From Moraxellaceae bacterium (GTDB taxonomy: Bacteria; Pseudomonadota; Gammaproteobacteria; Pseudomonadales; Moraxellaceae): a stretch of 64,000 nucleotides of DNA. The stretch covers positions 186,001-250,000 of the forward strand of contig JAUXVU010000018.1 of assembly GCA_030680295.1 (NCBI GenBank), read 5' to 3'. The notes below the pieces were generated by a model. The model did not search any database and was not told the DNA's origin. It saw only the letters and a program-made list of their open reading frames with translations. The position numbers and the translations under genes were made by a program. Below, piece after piece: positions 34,028-44,232 of the stretch (its first letter is position 1; each line of letters opens with the position of its first letter).

Positions 34028-36469
34028 ATGACCAAAAAACTGCCTACCGCGCCGGCAAAAGCGCTTAAGCCATTAGCCATTAGCCAGCTTTATCGCAGTA
34101 CGCCGTTATCGCATTTGCCGTTTAGGAATACTCGTCGTCTGCGGCAAACCAGCGACTTTTTAGGCCAAGAGCGTGCTCGTGAATCCTTGGTGATGGCCGT
34201 TGCCATGCCACACGATGGTTATAACTTGTTTGCCATTGGCAATAATGGCCTGGGCAAGCGCACCATGATTCGCCGTTATCTGGAGTCTGTTGCCAAGCAG
34301 CGCCCAGCTGTTTCTGACTGGATTTACGTTAATAACTTTAAAGATCCGCGTTACCCGCAGGCCATTGAGCTGCCGGCCGGTATGGCGCAAACCTTTAAGC
34401 AAGACGTGCATAAGTTGTGGCAAAAGCTGCAAGACCGCGTGGTGCGTGCTTTTGAAAGCGAGCGTTATCAGGAACGTCGCGACAGTTTAAAAGTGTCGCT
34501 GACCCGCACTCAGCAAGATGCGCTGACGCAGCTGGCCGCCATGGGCGAACGTAAAGGCGTGAAGCTGGTGCTGCGCACCCCCGGTGGATATGGTTTTGTG
34601 GCTATGGCCGGTAATGGCGACCCCATGCCTGATAGTGACTTCAAAGAATTGTCGTCTATTGCGCAGGCAAAAATGCATGCCGCCATTGAAGACATGGAAG
34701 GGCGTCTGCGCAAAGTGGCGCGCAAATTAGATCAGTTAGAAGAAGCTAATCGTGACCAAGTCGACGCCTTAAATGACGAGCTGGTATTGGCGATTTTGGA
34801 TCCGCTGCTGACCAAGCTAAATGAAAAATACAGCGACCAGCCGCGTTTGGTAGCGTATTTAAAAGCCTACCGTACTGACCTGTTGGATCATTTAGAGCTC
34901 ATTTTAAACTCGACTGAAAACCAAGACGCTACCGTGTCGGTGGGGCAGGCGGGTGAGCAGTTGCCGCCGGTGCGTTATCAGGTAAATGCCTTGGTAAGCC
35001 GCGACCCTAAGCAGGGTGCGCCGGTGGTGTATGAAGACATGCCCACGCACTACAACTTGCTGGGCCATGTTGAGCAAGTGACCTATATGGGTACGGTGGC
35101 TACTGACTTTACCTTGATTCGTCCCGGTGCCTTGCACAAGGCTAATGGTGGTTTCCTGATCATTGAAGCTGAGCAAGTATTAGAGCATCCCTATGCTTGG
35201 CAGAGCTTAAAACGCGCCTTGCGTGCCAAGTCCTTAAAGCTGTCATCACTCGAGCAAATGCTAACGCTAACCGGCACCATTTCCTTAGAGCCAGATGCTA
35301 TTCCGCTAGACATTAAGCTGGTGTTGTTAGGCGACCGCGAAACCTTTTATTTGCTGCAAGAGTTCGATCCAGAGTTAGAAACCGTCTTTAAGATGCGTGC
35401 TGACTTTGAAGCCGACATGCCACGCACCAAAGAAAGTGAGCTGGCTTATGCCCATTTTCTGGCTGACATTGCCCACGATGAGGGTTTGTTGCCGATTGCG
35501 CGTGAAGGTGCTGCCTGTTTGATCGAAGAAAGCTCACGTGTGGCCGATGACCAAGACTTGCTGTCCTTGCATGCTCGTGGTGCGGCTGATTTATTGCGTG
35601 AAGCCAATTACTGGGCGGTGCAAGCGCAGGCCGAATTTATTACGGCTCAGCATATTCATGATGCCTTAATGGGACGTGAGCGCCGTAACGACCGCATACG
35701 CCGTTTGTATTTGGATGACATTGGCAAGGGCAACCAGCTGTTTAGCTGCTCGGGTGAAATGATTGGCCAGGTCAATGGCCTGACCGTGGTCAGTTATGGC
35801 GATGCCAGTTTTGGTTTGCCATCGCGTATTTCTGTCACCGCCCATTATGGTGACGGCGAAATCACCGACATTGAGCGTGATGTGGACTTAGGCGGTGCGA
35901 TTCACTCCAAGGGTGTGATGATTTTATCCAGCTATTTAAAAGCCCGATTTGGTGCTGAACACCCGCTGCGCTTTGCCGCCAATATCGCCTTTGAGCAGTC
36001 GTATTCTGGTGTTGATGGCGATAGCGCATCACTCGGTGAGCTTTGTGGTTTGTTATCGGCCATTGGTCAAATGCCGGTGAAGCAGTCTTTGGGCATTACC
36101 GGTTCGATGAACCAGTTTGGCGAAGTGCAGCCCATTGGTGGCGTGAACGAAAAAATTGAAGGCTTCTTTGCCGCCTGCCAGTTAAAAGGGCTGTCAGGTG
36201 AGCAGGGCGTGGTGATTCCGGTGCAAAACGTGCGGCATTTAATGTTGCGCGGTGATGTGTTGGCGGCTGTCAAAGCGGGTCAGTTCCGGATTTATGCGGT
36301 GAGCCGAGTTGAGGAAGCCGTTGAGTTATTATTGGGTCGTGCTGCCGGTGCTTTGTCTACCGAAGGTGAGTACCCAGAAGGTTCGGTGTTCGCCGCTGTT
36401 GCTGAACGTTTTGCAGTTTGGCATGACGCGGAGAAAGACGAAGAGGATGCCGCAAAGTCGAAAAACTGA
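34028..36469 (+). CDS. Lon-type ATP-dependent protease (LonB/LonH-like, 813 aa)
   Basis: An AAA+ protease without the N-terminal substrate domain of classic Lon. Walker A is GNNGLGKRTM near residue 73, followed by a long inserted helical region (about 115-270), then the second half of the AAA module. The C-terminal Lon protease domain has the Ser-Lys dyad: GVDGDSASL (Ser near 661) and GGVNEKIEGFF (Lys near 703). Similar about 800-residue proteins are common in Pseudomonas. It degrades selected cytoplasmic proteins; substrates unknown. No TM segments, unlike archaeal LonB. Confidence 0.92.
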   Translation: MTKKLPTAPAKALKPLAISQLYRSTPLSHLPFRNTRRLRQTSDFLGQERARESLVMAVAMPHDGYNLFAIGNNGLGKRTMIRRYLESVAKQRPAVSDWIYVNNFKDPRYPQAIELPAGMAQTFKQDVHKLWQKLQDRVVRAFESERYQERRDSLKVSLTRTQQDALTQLAAMGERKGVKLVLRTPGGYGFVAMAGNGDPMPDSDFKELSSIAQAKMHAAIEDMEGRLRKVARKLDQLEEANRDQVDALNDELVLAILDPLLTKLNEKYSDQPRLVAYLKAYRTDLLDHLELILNSTENQDATVSVGQAGEQLPPVRYQVNALVSRDPKQGAPVVYEDMPTHYNLLGHVEQVTYMGTVATDFTLIRPGALHKANGGFLIIEAEQVLEHPYAWQSLKRALRAKSLKLSSLEQMLTLTGTISLEPDAIPLDIKLVLLGDRETFYLLQEFDPELETVFKMRADFEADMPRTKESELAYAHFLADIAHDEGLLPIAREGAACLIEESSRVADDQDLLSLHARGAADLLREANYWAVQAQAEFITAQHIHDALMGRERRNDRIRRLYLDDIGKGNQLFSCSGEMIGQVNGLTVVSYGDASFGLPSRISVTAHYGDGEITDIERDVDLGGAIHSKGVMILSSYLKARFGAEHPLRFAANIAFEQSYSGVDGDSASLGELCGLLSAIGQMPVKQSLGITGSMNQFGEVQPIGGVNEKIEGFFAACQLKGLSGEQGVVIPVQNVRHLMLRGDVLAAVKAGQFRIYAVSRVEEAVELLLGRAAGALSTEGEYPEGSVFAAVAERFAVWHDAEKDEEDAAKSKN

Positions 36470-36477
36470 CTTTGCGG
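36450..36477. repeat. 10-bp inverted repeat over the stop of the Lon-type gene
   Basis: Arms ccgcaaagtc (36450-36459) and gactttgcgg (36468-36477) pair perfectly around an eight-base loop. The TGA stop lies within the loop and right arm. The bases that follow are A-rich rather than T-rich, so it is not a standard intrinsic terminator, but it could stabilise the mRNA end. Confidence 0.5.
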
Positions 36478-36621
36478 TCACAAAAAAGGGTGGAAATGAT
36501 TGGGCGCACCCTGCCAAAACCTGTCCAGATGCGTAAACTCTTGTCACCCGCCGTAATGTATTAACAGCCTTGGTGGCTTAAGCAGGCGTGTGTCATCACC
36601 ATAAAAACGGGAGATCATTGC

Positions 36622-38772
36622 ATGATTTATTCGGGATCGGCCATCAGCGTAACTGCGCTGGAGAATGGCCTCGCGGAGCTCAAATTCGATCTCGCCAACG
36701 AGTCGGTTAACAAGTTCAGTGCTATTACAGTGCAAGAACTGGCAGCCGCAAGTGAGGCGATCAAAGCAAACAGCAGCATCAAAGGCGTTGTAGTTACTTC
36801 CGGTAAGAGCGTCTTTATTGTTGGTGCTGACATCACAGAGTTTGGTCCAATGTTTGCCGGTGGCGAAGCCAGCGTGGCGGAATGGACATTAAAAGCCAAC
36901 AGCGTATTTAACGCCTTTGAAGACTTACCTGTACCAACCGTTGTGGCCATTAATGGCATCGCACTGGGTGGTGGTTTTGAAATGTGCTTGGCCTGTGACT
37001 ACCGTGTGATGTCGACAGCAGCCAAAGTCGGTCTGCCAGAAGTTAAGCTGGGTCTGTTCCCGGGCTTTGGTGGCACCGTGCGTTTAAGCCGCGTGATTGG
37101 TATCGACAATGCCGCTGAATGGATTGCCGGTGGTAGCGAGCAGCGTCCAGATGCAGCCCTTAAAGTTGGTGCTGTTGACGCTGTTGTGACACCAGAATTA
37201 CTACGTGATGCCGCTATTGATTTGGTTAAGCAAGCCATTGCTGGCAAGCTGGACTGGAAAGCACGTCGTCAAGAAAAACTGGATCCCGTCAAACTCAATA
37301 ACCTTGAGCAGATGATGGCCTTCAACACCGCCAATGCGGTAATTGCTGGTAAAGCAGGCCCTAACTACCCAGCGCCTAAGCTGGCGTTGCAAGCCATGCA
37401 AGGTCATGCTGGTCTGGGTCGTGATGAAGCGATCAAAGTGGAATCACAGTTCTTTGCTAAGGCTGCGGTAACACCACAAGCCAATGCCTTGATTGGTTTG
37501 TTCATGGCGGATCAAGCTGTGAAGAAAACGTCAAAAGCGCACACCGCTAAGTCTGCTAAAGACATTAAACAAGCGGCTGTGTTGGGTGCTGGCATTATGG
37601 GTGGCGGTATTGCTTACCAGTCAGCCAGCAAAGGCACACCGATTATCATGAAGGACATTCGCTCCGAAGCCCTAGATTTGGGTATGGGCGAAGCCACCAA
37701 ACTGTTGTCGAATCAAGTGGCCAAAGGCCGTTTGACCGCTGACAAAATGGGTAAGGTGCTGTCCAGCATTCGTCCTACGCTGAACTACGGCGACTTCAAA
37801 GAAGTCGACATCGTCATTGAAGCGGTAGTTGAAAACGCCAAAGTGAAAACAGCCGTATTGAGCGAAGTAGAAGGCCTAGTCACCGAAGACACCATTCTGG
37901 CGTCTAACACATCGACCATTTCCATCACGTCATTGGCTAAAGGTTTAAAGCGTCCACAAAACTTTGTTGGTATGCACTTCTTTAACCCAGTGCACATGAT
38001 GCCGTTGGTGGAAGTGATTCGTGGCGAACAGTCATCCGATGAAGCCGTTGCCGCCACCGTTAAGTTGGCACAACAAATGGGCAAAACCCCGATTGTGGTG
38101 AACGACTGCCCTGGCTTCTTGGTCAACCGTGTGTTGTTCCCGTATTTCGGTGGTTTCGACATGCTGGTGCGCGATGGTGCTGACTTCCAAGCTATCGACA
38201 AGGTGATGGAGCGTTTTGGCTGGCCTATGGGGCCTGCCTACTTGCTCGACGTGGTGGGTATCGACACCGGTGTTCACGCCGCTAAGGTGATGGCCGATGG
38301 TTTCCCTGATCGCATGAAGCCTGACTACAAGTCAGCCACTGAGATCATGTTTGAAAACACCCGTTATGGTCAGAAAAATGGCAAAGGCTTCTATGTCTAC
38401 GAACAAGACAAAAAAGGCAAGCCAAAGAAAGTGGTTGATCCAACCACCTATGAGCTGATCGCACCGGTTGTAGGCGAGCGCAAAGAATTTGAAGCTGACG
38501 AAATCATTGCGCGTTTGATGATTCCAATGGTTAACGAAATTGCGCGTTGCTTGGAAGAGAAAATTGTTGCCTCGGCTGCTGAAGCCGATATGGCACTGAT
38601 CATGGGTATTGGTTTCCCACCGTTCCGTGGTGGTGCTTGCCGTTATGTCGATCAGATGGGTGTAGCCAACTATGTTGCGCTGTGTGCCAAGTTTGCACAT
38701 TTAGGCAAAGCCTACGAGGCGCCAAAGTTGTTGCAAGACATGGCTGCCAATAACCAGAAATTTTTCGGCTGA
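36622..38772 (+). CDS. fadB: Fatty acid oxidation complex alpha subunit
   Basis: A 716-residue multifunctional protein. The N-terminal enoyl-CoA hydratase/isomerase domain (1-190) has acidic residues in [11 protein letters not shown] and [12 protein letters not shown]. The 3-hydroxyacyl-CoA dehydrogenase domain (about 310-620) has NAD motif [10 protein letters not shown] and catalytic His in [15 protein letters not shown]. Length matches FadB (about 715-729). With FadA it carries out the last three steps of the beta-oxidation cycle. ATG 36622 has GGGAG upstream; fadA follows after 15 bases. Confidence 0.97.
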   Translation: MIYSGSAISVTALENGLAELKFDLANESVNKFSAITVQELAAASEAIKANSSIKGVVVTSGKSVFIVGADITEFGPMFAGGEASVAEWTLKANSVFNAFEDLPVPTVVAINGIALGGGFEMCLACDYRVMSTAAKVGLPEVKLGLFPGFGGTVRLSRVIGIDNAAEWIAGGSEQRPDAALKVGAVDAVVTPELLRDAAIDLVKQAIAGKLDWKARRQEKLDPVKLNNLEQMMAFNTANAVIAGKAGPNYPAPKLALQAMQGHAGLGRDEAIKVESQFFAKAAVTPQANALIGLFMADQAVKKTSKAHTAKSAKDIKQAAVLGAGIMGGGIAYQSASKGTPIIMKDIRSEALDLGMGEATKLLSNQVAKGRLTADKMGKVLSSIRPTLNYGDFKEVDIVIEAVVENAKVKTAVLSEVEGLVTEDTILASNTSTISITSLAKGLKRPQNFVGMHFFNPVHMMPLVEVIRGEQSSDEAVAATVKLAQQMGKTPIVVNDCPGFLVNRVLFPYFGGFDMLVRDGADFQAIDKVMERFGWPMGPAYLLDVVGIDTGVHAAKVMADGFPDRMKPDYKSATEIMFENTRYGQKNGKGFYVYEQDKKGKPKKVVDPTTYELIAPVVGERKEFEADEIIARLMIPMVNEIARCLEEKIVASAAEADMALIMGIGFPPFRGGACRYVDQMGVANYVALCAKFAHLGKAYEAPKLLQDMAANNQKFFG

Positions 38773-39969
<1,197 letters not shown>

Positions 39970-39987
39970 TCACGATTAGTGCTTCAT

Positions 39988-40023
39988 AAAAAACCCGTGC
40001 TAGGCAACTAGCACGGGTTTTTT
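39988..40023. terminator. Bidirectional intrinsic terminator
   Basis: A perfect 16-bp stem, aaaaaacccgtgctag paired with ctagcacgggtttttt, closed by a four-base loop gcaa. It separates the convergent fadA and phoX-like genes and has T-runs in both orientations. Confidence 0.96.
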
Positions 40024-40039
40024 ACATTCAGCGAGCGGA

Positions 40040-42073
40040 TTAAGTGGCTAGGAAACCGCCATCTTTTTTCCAAACAACAACTGTCGCTGAGCGTGGTCTA
40101 CCCATATCACCGCTAATGCCAGGCTCACCTTGTGGCCATTGGCTAAACGCTGTTGGGTTGCGCGCTAAGAAGCTTTCAATGCTTTCACCAGCGGGTGCAG
40201 TGACGGCATTTGGTCCGCTGTTTTCACCCGGATGTTGTACATTAATAAACACGGTGCGCATATCGGGTGTGAAAGTTATGCCGGTAATTTCGCAACCATC
40301 TGGACCCACCAAGAAGCGGCGAATTTCTTTAGACTCGGTGTCTGCAACCAACATTTGGTTATTACCTTGGCCAGCGTTTCGGCCGGTGTTGGCATTGCTA
40401 CCATCGGTTTGAATCCATAACAGTCCATTAGGCGAGAAAGCCAAGCCATCAGGGCTGTTAAAAGTGTTGTCGACAGTGACATTGTCAGAGCCAAGGTTTA
40501 AGCCGGTTTGACCGGCCTCAGGCGTTGGGTTGCCGGCCAAAACAAAGATGTCCCAGTTAAAGCTTGTTGCTGCAGCATCATTGCCATTTTCGGTCCAACG
40601 TACAATCTGGCCAAAGCGGTTTGCAGCTCTTGGGTTGGCATCATCTGTTACGTTACGACCACTGTTGTTGGTCATGGTGATGTACACATCACCAGTGCTG
40701 GGGTGAACACAAACCCACTCAGGACGGTCCATTTTAGTGGCGCCAACAGCATCAGCTGCTAAACGGGTATTAATTAAAATACTGGCTTGGTCTGGAAGGC
40801 TATTGTCTGCTGCAAGTGTTGTGTTGGCAGTTTTATCCAGCAGCAGCCATTCGCCTGGACCCATCATGTCGCCTGTGATATCGCCGTTATCAAAGCGAGC
40901 CACATAGAGTTTGCCAGCATCTAATAAGTCGCGATTGTTAGCTAAGTCACCTTCTTTATAGATGCCATCAGAAACAAACTTATAGACATAGTCATTGGCT
41001 TGGTCATCGCCCATATAGACCACCACACGACCATCTTTGGCCAGTGTCATGGACGCGTTTTCATGCTTGAAGCGGCCTAGGGCAGTGCGCTTTTTCGGTG
41101 TTGAGGTTGGGTCCATGGGGTCAATTTCAACAATCCAGCCAAAGCGGTTACCTTCGTTTGGCTCAAGCTCATAATCAAAACGTTCATCTAGTTCATGCCA
41201 GCGATAACCAAAACCGTTGGGGCTGTATCCGTAACGTGTCATCGCTGGTGTTAGTGCGGCGCTTGGGTTAAGTGATCCCAAATAACCGTTAAAATTTTCT
41301 TCGCAGGTTAGATACGTACCCCACAAGGTAACGCCATTGCCGCAGTTGTTTAAGGTGCCATATGCCGTTAGACCAGTGATGTCAGTGCTGGTTTTCATTA
41401 AGTCGTTGCCAGCAGCAGGGCCAGTGATTTCCATGCGGCTATTGCCTGTAATGCGTCGATTAAATCGTGAACCGATAACGATTTCCCATACACCACTCAC
41501 TTTTTTGACATGGGCAACGGTAATACCATGACCATTTTGCGCTTTAAGGACTTTGTCTAAGGTCCACTTGTCCGGGTAGGTCATGCCAGCTTCGGGCTTA
41601 AACAGATATTCGTAGTTCACATATTCATGGTTGATCACCAAGATTCCTTCACTATTGGAAGAGTCATTCATTGGGAAGAAGTGCATGCCATCATGGTTTT
41701 CACCAATTTGCAGGGCTTGTTCTTCGCCTGACTCAGAGGCGTCACCTTTCCAAGCAGGGGAGTTAAAGAATAAGGCGCCACCCCAGGGAGCCAACACGTG
41801 GTAATCGTATCCTTCCGGTACGGTGATCGTGCTGCCGCTGTTGGCTGGCACTGCTGTGAAGCCAAGTCGTGCTGCTGGTAGTTCGGTGTTAGGCTCTTCG
41901 TCTTTGTTGTCGTCACCACAGGCAGTTAGCGATCCGCCTAAAAACATTGCGGCGGAAAGCCCCAAGCCGCTTTTTAGCAGATTGCGACGACTAACGGCGC
42001 GCTCAACCACGTCATGAAAATGCGGGTTCGAGCTTGGATTATTATTCCCTTCTTCAAAATTGATCAGCTTCAC
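40040..42073 (-). CDS. PhoX-type phosphatase (DUF839), Tat-exported
   Basis: A 677-residue protein with a twin-arginine signal VSRRNLLKSGLGLSAAMFLGG (about 27-47), followed by an LTACG that might also be lipidated. The body matches PhoX/DUF839: HFFPM, VINHEYVNYE, TCEENFNGY, RFKHENASM, DGLAFSPNGLLWIQTDG and a terminal region with FINVQHPGE. PhoX enzymes are Ca2+/Fe-dependent alkaline phosphatases that release phosphate from monoesters in the periplasm. The start is GTG 42073, with AAGGAG upstream. I saw no convincing Pho box, so phosphate control is not shown. Confidence 0.9.
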   Translation of the reverse strand: MKLINFEEGNNNPSSNPHFHDVVERAVSRRNLLKSGLGLSAAMFLGGSLTACGDDNKDEEPNTELPAARLGFTAVPANSGSTITVPEGYDYHVLAPWGGALFFNSPAWKGDASESGEEQALQIGENHDGMHFFPMNDSSNSEGILVINHEYVNYEYLFKPEAGMTYPDKWTLDKVLKAQNGHGITVAHVKKVSGVWEIVIGSRFNRRITGNSRMEITGPAAGNDLMKTSTDITGLTAYGTLNNCGNGVTLWGTYLTCEENFNGYLGSLNPSAALTPAMTRYGYSPNGFGYRWHELDERFDYELEPNEGNRFGWIVEIDPMDPTSTPKKRTALGRFKHENASMTLAKDGRVVVYMGDDQANDYVYKFVSDGIYKEGDLANNRDLLDAGKLYVARFDNGDITGDMMGPGEWLLLDKTANTTLAADNSLPDQASILINTRLAADAVGATKMDRPEWVCVHPSTGDVYITMTNNSGRNVTDDANPRAANRFGQIVRWTENGNDAAATSFNWDIFVLAGNPTPEAGQTGLNLGSDNVTVDNTFNSPDGLAFSPNGLLWIQTDGSNANTGRNAGQGNNQMLVADTESKEIRRFLVGPDGCEITGITFTPDMRTVFINVQHPGENSGPNAVTAPAGESIESFLARNPTAFSQWPQGEPGISGDMGRPRSATVVVWKKDGGFLAT

Positions 42074-42236
42074 GATGTATTGCTCCTTGGTGTGCTTTTT
42101 AGGTGGGCGTTAAACAAGCAAGCAGAGCGTGGCGGTCAATGATGGCGATGGTGTGACTCACTGATGAATCTTTAATTTCAGAGTTGTCATCTATATGCTG
42201 TCGCAACAAAACATTTAGCCGGATAAGGGGTTTTTT

Positions 42237-42623
42237 ATGCGTATTTTGCACACCATGTTGCGTGTTGGTGATTTGGATCGATCGATTACGTTTTATACCC
42301 AAGTACTCGGCATGCAGTTAATTCGCCGCAATGACTATCCGGGTGGACGTTTTACCTTGGCGTTTTTAGGCTTTGGTGATGGCGGGGCAGAACTGGAGTT
42401 AACGCATAACTGGGATACCAGCAGTTATGACTTAGGCAATGGTTATGGGCATGTGGCCTTGGCGGTACCTGATGCTTATGCTGCCTGTGAGGCGGTGACG
42501 GCTAAAGGCGGCAAGGTGACTCGTCCAGCAGGGCCGATGATGCATGGCACCACAGTCATTGCCTTTGTGGAAGATCCAGACGGTTACAAAATTGAATTGA
42601 TTCAAACCGGGGCGTCAGCATGA
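42237..42623 (+). CDS. gloA: Lactoylglutathione lyase (glyoxalase I)
   Basis: A 128-residue glyoxalase I. It isomerises the hemithioacetal of methylglyoxal and glutathione to S-lactoylglutathione. Metal ligands fit the pattern His5 (ILHTMLRV), Glu in AELELTHN, His in GYGHVALAV and Glu in GYKIELIQ. The shorter length is that of Ni-type bacterial enzymes. AAGGGG lies six bases before the ATG. It overlaps the next gene by four bases (ATGA). Confidence 0.95.
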   Translation: MRILHTMLRVGDLDRSITFYTQVLGMQLIRRNDYPGGRFTLAFLGFGDGGAELELTHNWDTSSYDLGNGYGHVALAVPDAYAACEAVTAKGGKVTRPAGPMMHGTTVIAFVEDPDGYKIELIQTGASA

Positions 42624-42913
42624 GTCCGTTAGAGCATGTGTTGGCGTGTTTGGCAGAGGAATGCTCAGAAGTGATACACGCCAGCACCAAAGCTATGCGC
42701 TTTGGTTGGGATGACGGCCACCCCGACGGCAGCACCAATAATGCACAAGATATAGTTCGTGAAATCAATGATTTGTTGGGTGTTATTGAAGTGCTTAAAC
42801 AAATGCCCTTGCCGTTGGAAGGCTTGGGCGACCCTGAGCGAATTGCTGCCAAGCAGGCCAAAGTTCAGCGCTTAATGGACTACGCTGAAGGGCGCGGGGC
42901 TCTTCAGCGTTAG
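42620..42913 (+). CDS. MazG-like nucleotide pyrophosphohydrolase family protein
   Basis: A 97-residue all-helical protein. [19 protein letters not shown] followed by [12 protein letters not shown] gives the ExxE ... ExxD metal-binding pattern of the MazG/all-alpha NTP-PPase superfamily. The expected activity is hydrolysis of unwanted or damaged nucleoside triphosphates. Translation is coupled to gloA by an ATGA overlap. It is a small stand-alone member; substrate unknown. Confidence 0.75.
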   Translation: MSPLEHVLACLAEECSEVIHASTKAMRFGWDDGHPDGSTNNAQDIVREINDLLGVIEVLKQMPLPLEGLGDPERIAAKQAKVQRLMDYAEGRGALQR

Positions 42914-42942
42914 GTCAACGTTAAGTCAGCGTTACGCCAGCC

Positions 42943-43554
42943 TTAGGTCACAAAGCTGTCGCGAATCAGGCCGACAAATACTCCCTCAATGACGACTTTG
43001 TCTGGCGAAATGATTTGTGGTTCAAACGTGGGGTTGGCTGGAATCAGCTTCACGTTTTTCTTTTCAAAGTCTAAGTACTTCACGGTGACTTCATTGTCGA
43101 TGCGGGCAATGACAATTTGCCCTGCACGAGCAATGCCGGTTTTATAAACAGCAATTAAGTCGCCATCTAAAATGCCAGCGTCTTTCATGGATTCGCCGCG
43201 AACACGCAATAAATAGGTAGGGCGTTTGCTAAACAGGCCGCGTGGCACGGGCAAGCTATGGTCGTGGTTTTCTACTGCTTCCAGCGGCAAGCCTGCAGCC
43301 ACCGAGCCAATAACCGGAATTAAGTCGCTTTCAGCTTCATCTTCTATTAATAGCTGAATGCCGCGCGAGCGTTCGGCGTGCAACTTGATATAACCCTTGC
43401 TTTCTAAAGCGCGCAAATGGTCTGCGGCAGCGGTTTTTGAGCGAAAACCAAAACGGATGGCCACTTCAGCGCGGGTAGGCGCCATGCCGGTGTCTTGCAC
43501 GCACTCACGAATAAAGTCGAGAATTTCGGATTGACGAATCGTTAGTGGTTGCAT
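42943..43554 (-). CDS. lexA: LexA repressor
   Basis: A 203-residue SOS repressor. The N-terminal winged helix (1-65) has the recognition region TRAEVAIRFGFRSKTAAADHL. The self-cleavage site is Ala87-Gly88 (SVAAGLPL), with catalytic Ser122 (RGESM) and Lys159 (VTVKYL). It represses DNA-damage genes and cleaves itself when RecA-ssDNA forms. Two LexA-box sequences precede it, indicating autoregulation. Confidence 0.97.
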   Translation of the reverse strand: MQPLTIRQSEILDFIRECVQDTGMAPTRAEVAIRFGFRSKTAAADHLRALESKGYIKLHAERSRGIQLLIEDEAESDLIPVIGSVAAGLPLEAVENHDHSLPVPRGLFSKRPTYLLRVRGESMKDAGILDGDLIAVYKTGIARAGQIVIARIDNEVTVKYLDFEKKNVKLIPANPTFEPQIISPDKVVIEGVFVGLIRDSFVT

Positions 43555-43570
43555 ACGGATTCTCTGCTGT

Positions 43571-43637
43571 TAAATAGGCGTTGATTAACCATAACCCAAT
43601 ACTGTTATTATGGCCAGTGCTGTTCGTCGAGTCAGTG
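43571..43637 (-). promoter_or_regulatory. lexA promoter with two SOS boxes
   Basis: On the minus strand, -35 TTGGGT (43599-43594) and -10 TATTTA (43576-43571) are 17 bases apart. LexA box 1 is 43600-43619 (CTG-N10-CAG at 43602-43617). Box 2 is 43618-43637 (CTG-N10-CAG at 43620-43635). They are spaced 18 bases centre to centre and touch the -35. The 43715 gene on the other strand may share them. Confidence 0.75.
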
Positions 43638-43714
43638 CTCGTTTCATCCATATATTTACTGGAATTGACTACAGCCTGCTAGACTGCGCGGCTTAACGAC
43701 CGAGTGACTGTGTT

Positions 43715-44158
43715 ATGGGCATGTTTCTGCTAGTCATGTTATTTGTGGCAGCTATTTTTGTTGGCAACTTGCTGCTGCTTAAACCAAGTCCGCGTGAACA
43801 ACGTGTGATGCAACAACGAACGCATGCTCAATCCCTAGGTTTTAAAGTTATTTTACGCGCTGCGCCTGACTGGTTAGGACAGCCAATAGGCTCGGGAATG
43901 GTGGCGTTTTATCGCCTATCTATACAACACTCTTTATCGCTAAAGGGGCGTTGGCGCTGGCATGCCGGGCTGCAAAATTGGCAACCCATTAATCATCCTG
44001 CCGCTTGGTTAGTGGAAAATAAGCTGCCGGTTCCTGCACCAAATGGCTGGTTGGGTCTTGAAGCAAACGCTGACAGTGTTACCGTGTATTGGAAAGAAGA
44101 TGGTGAAATGGCTTCGATAGATCTGATGTTACAGGCAATTACCGCGTTGAAAACTTGA
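43715..44158 (+). CDS. Hypothetical membrane-anchored protein
   Basis: A 147-residue protein with one N-terminal TM helix (about 3-23) and a cytoplasmic or periplasmic soluble domain rich in Trp (GRWRWHAGLQNWQP, NGWLGLE). A similar small hypothetical gene lies between the lexA/sulA and topA genes in Pseudomonas, so this is probably its counterpart. It is not SulA: no SulA motifs are present. The nearby SOS boxes could regulate it. Function unknown. Confidence 0.72.
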   Translation: MGMFLLVMLFVAAIFVGNLLLLKPSPREQRVMQQRTHAQSLGFKVILRAAPDWLGQPIGSGMVAFYRLSIQHSLSLKGRWRWHAGLQNWQPINHPAAWLVENKLPVPAPNGWLGLEANADSVTVYWKEDGEMASIDLMLQAITALKT

Positions 44159-44232
44159 CCCCAGAGACGATGGCTCGTATATATGCCGCAATTTACGGCG
44201 CAGCTTTTTAAAACGTTAAGGAATCCCCGTTC

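Noticed and set aside
42183-42206. Pho box between phoX-like gene and gloA (TTGTCAT...CTGTCGC)
   Set aside because: The half-sites are separated by 7 bases rather than 4, and the site is oriented towards gloA.
43715-44158. SulA cell-division inhibitor next to lexA
   Set aside because: The protein is a Trp-rich, TM-anchored hypothetical with no SulA-like sequence.
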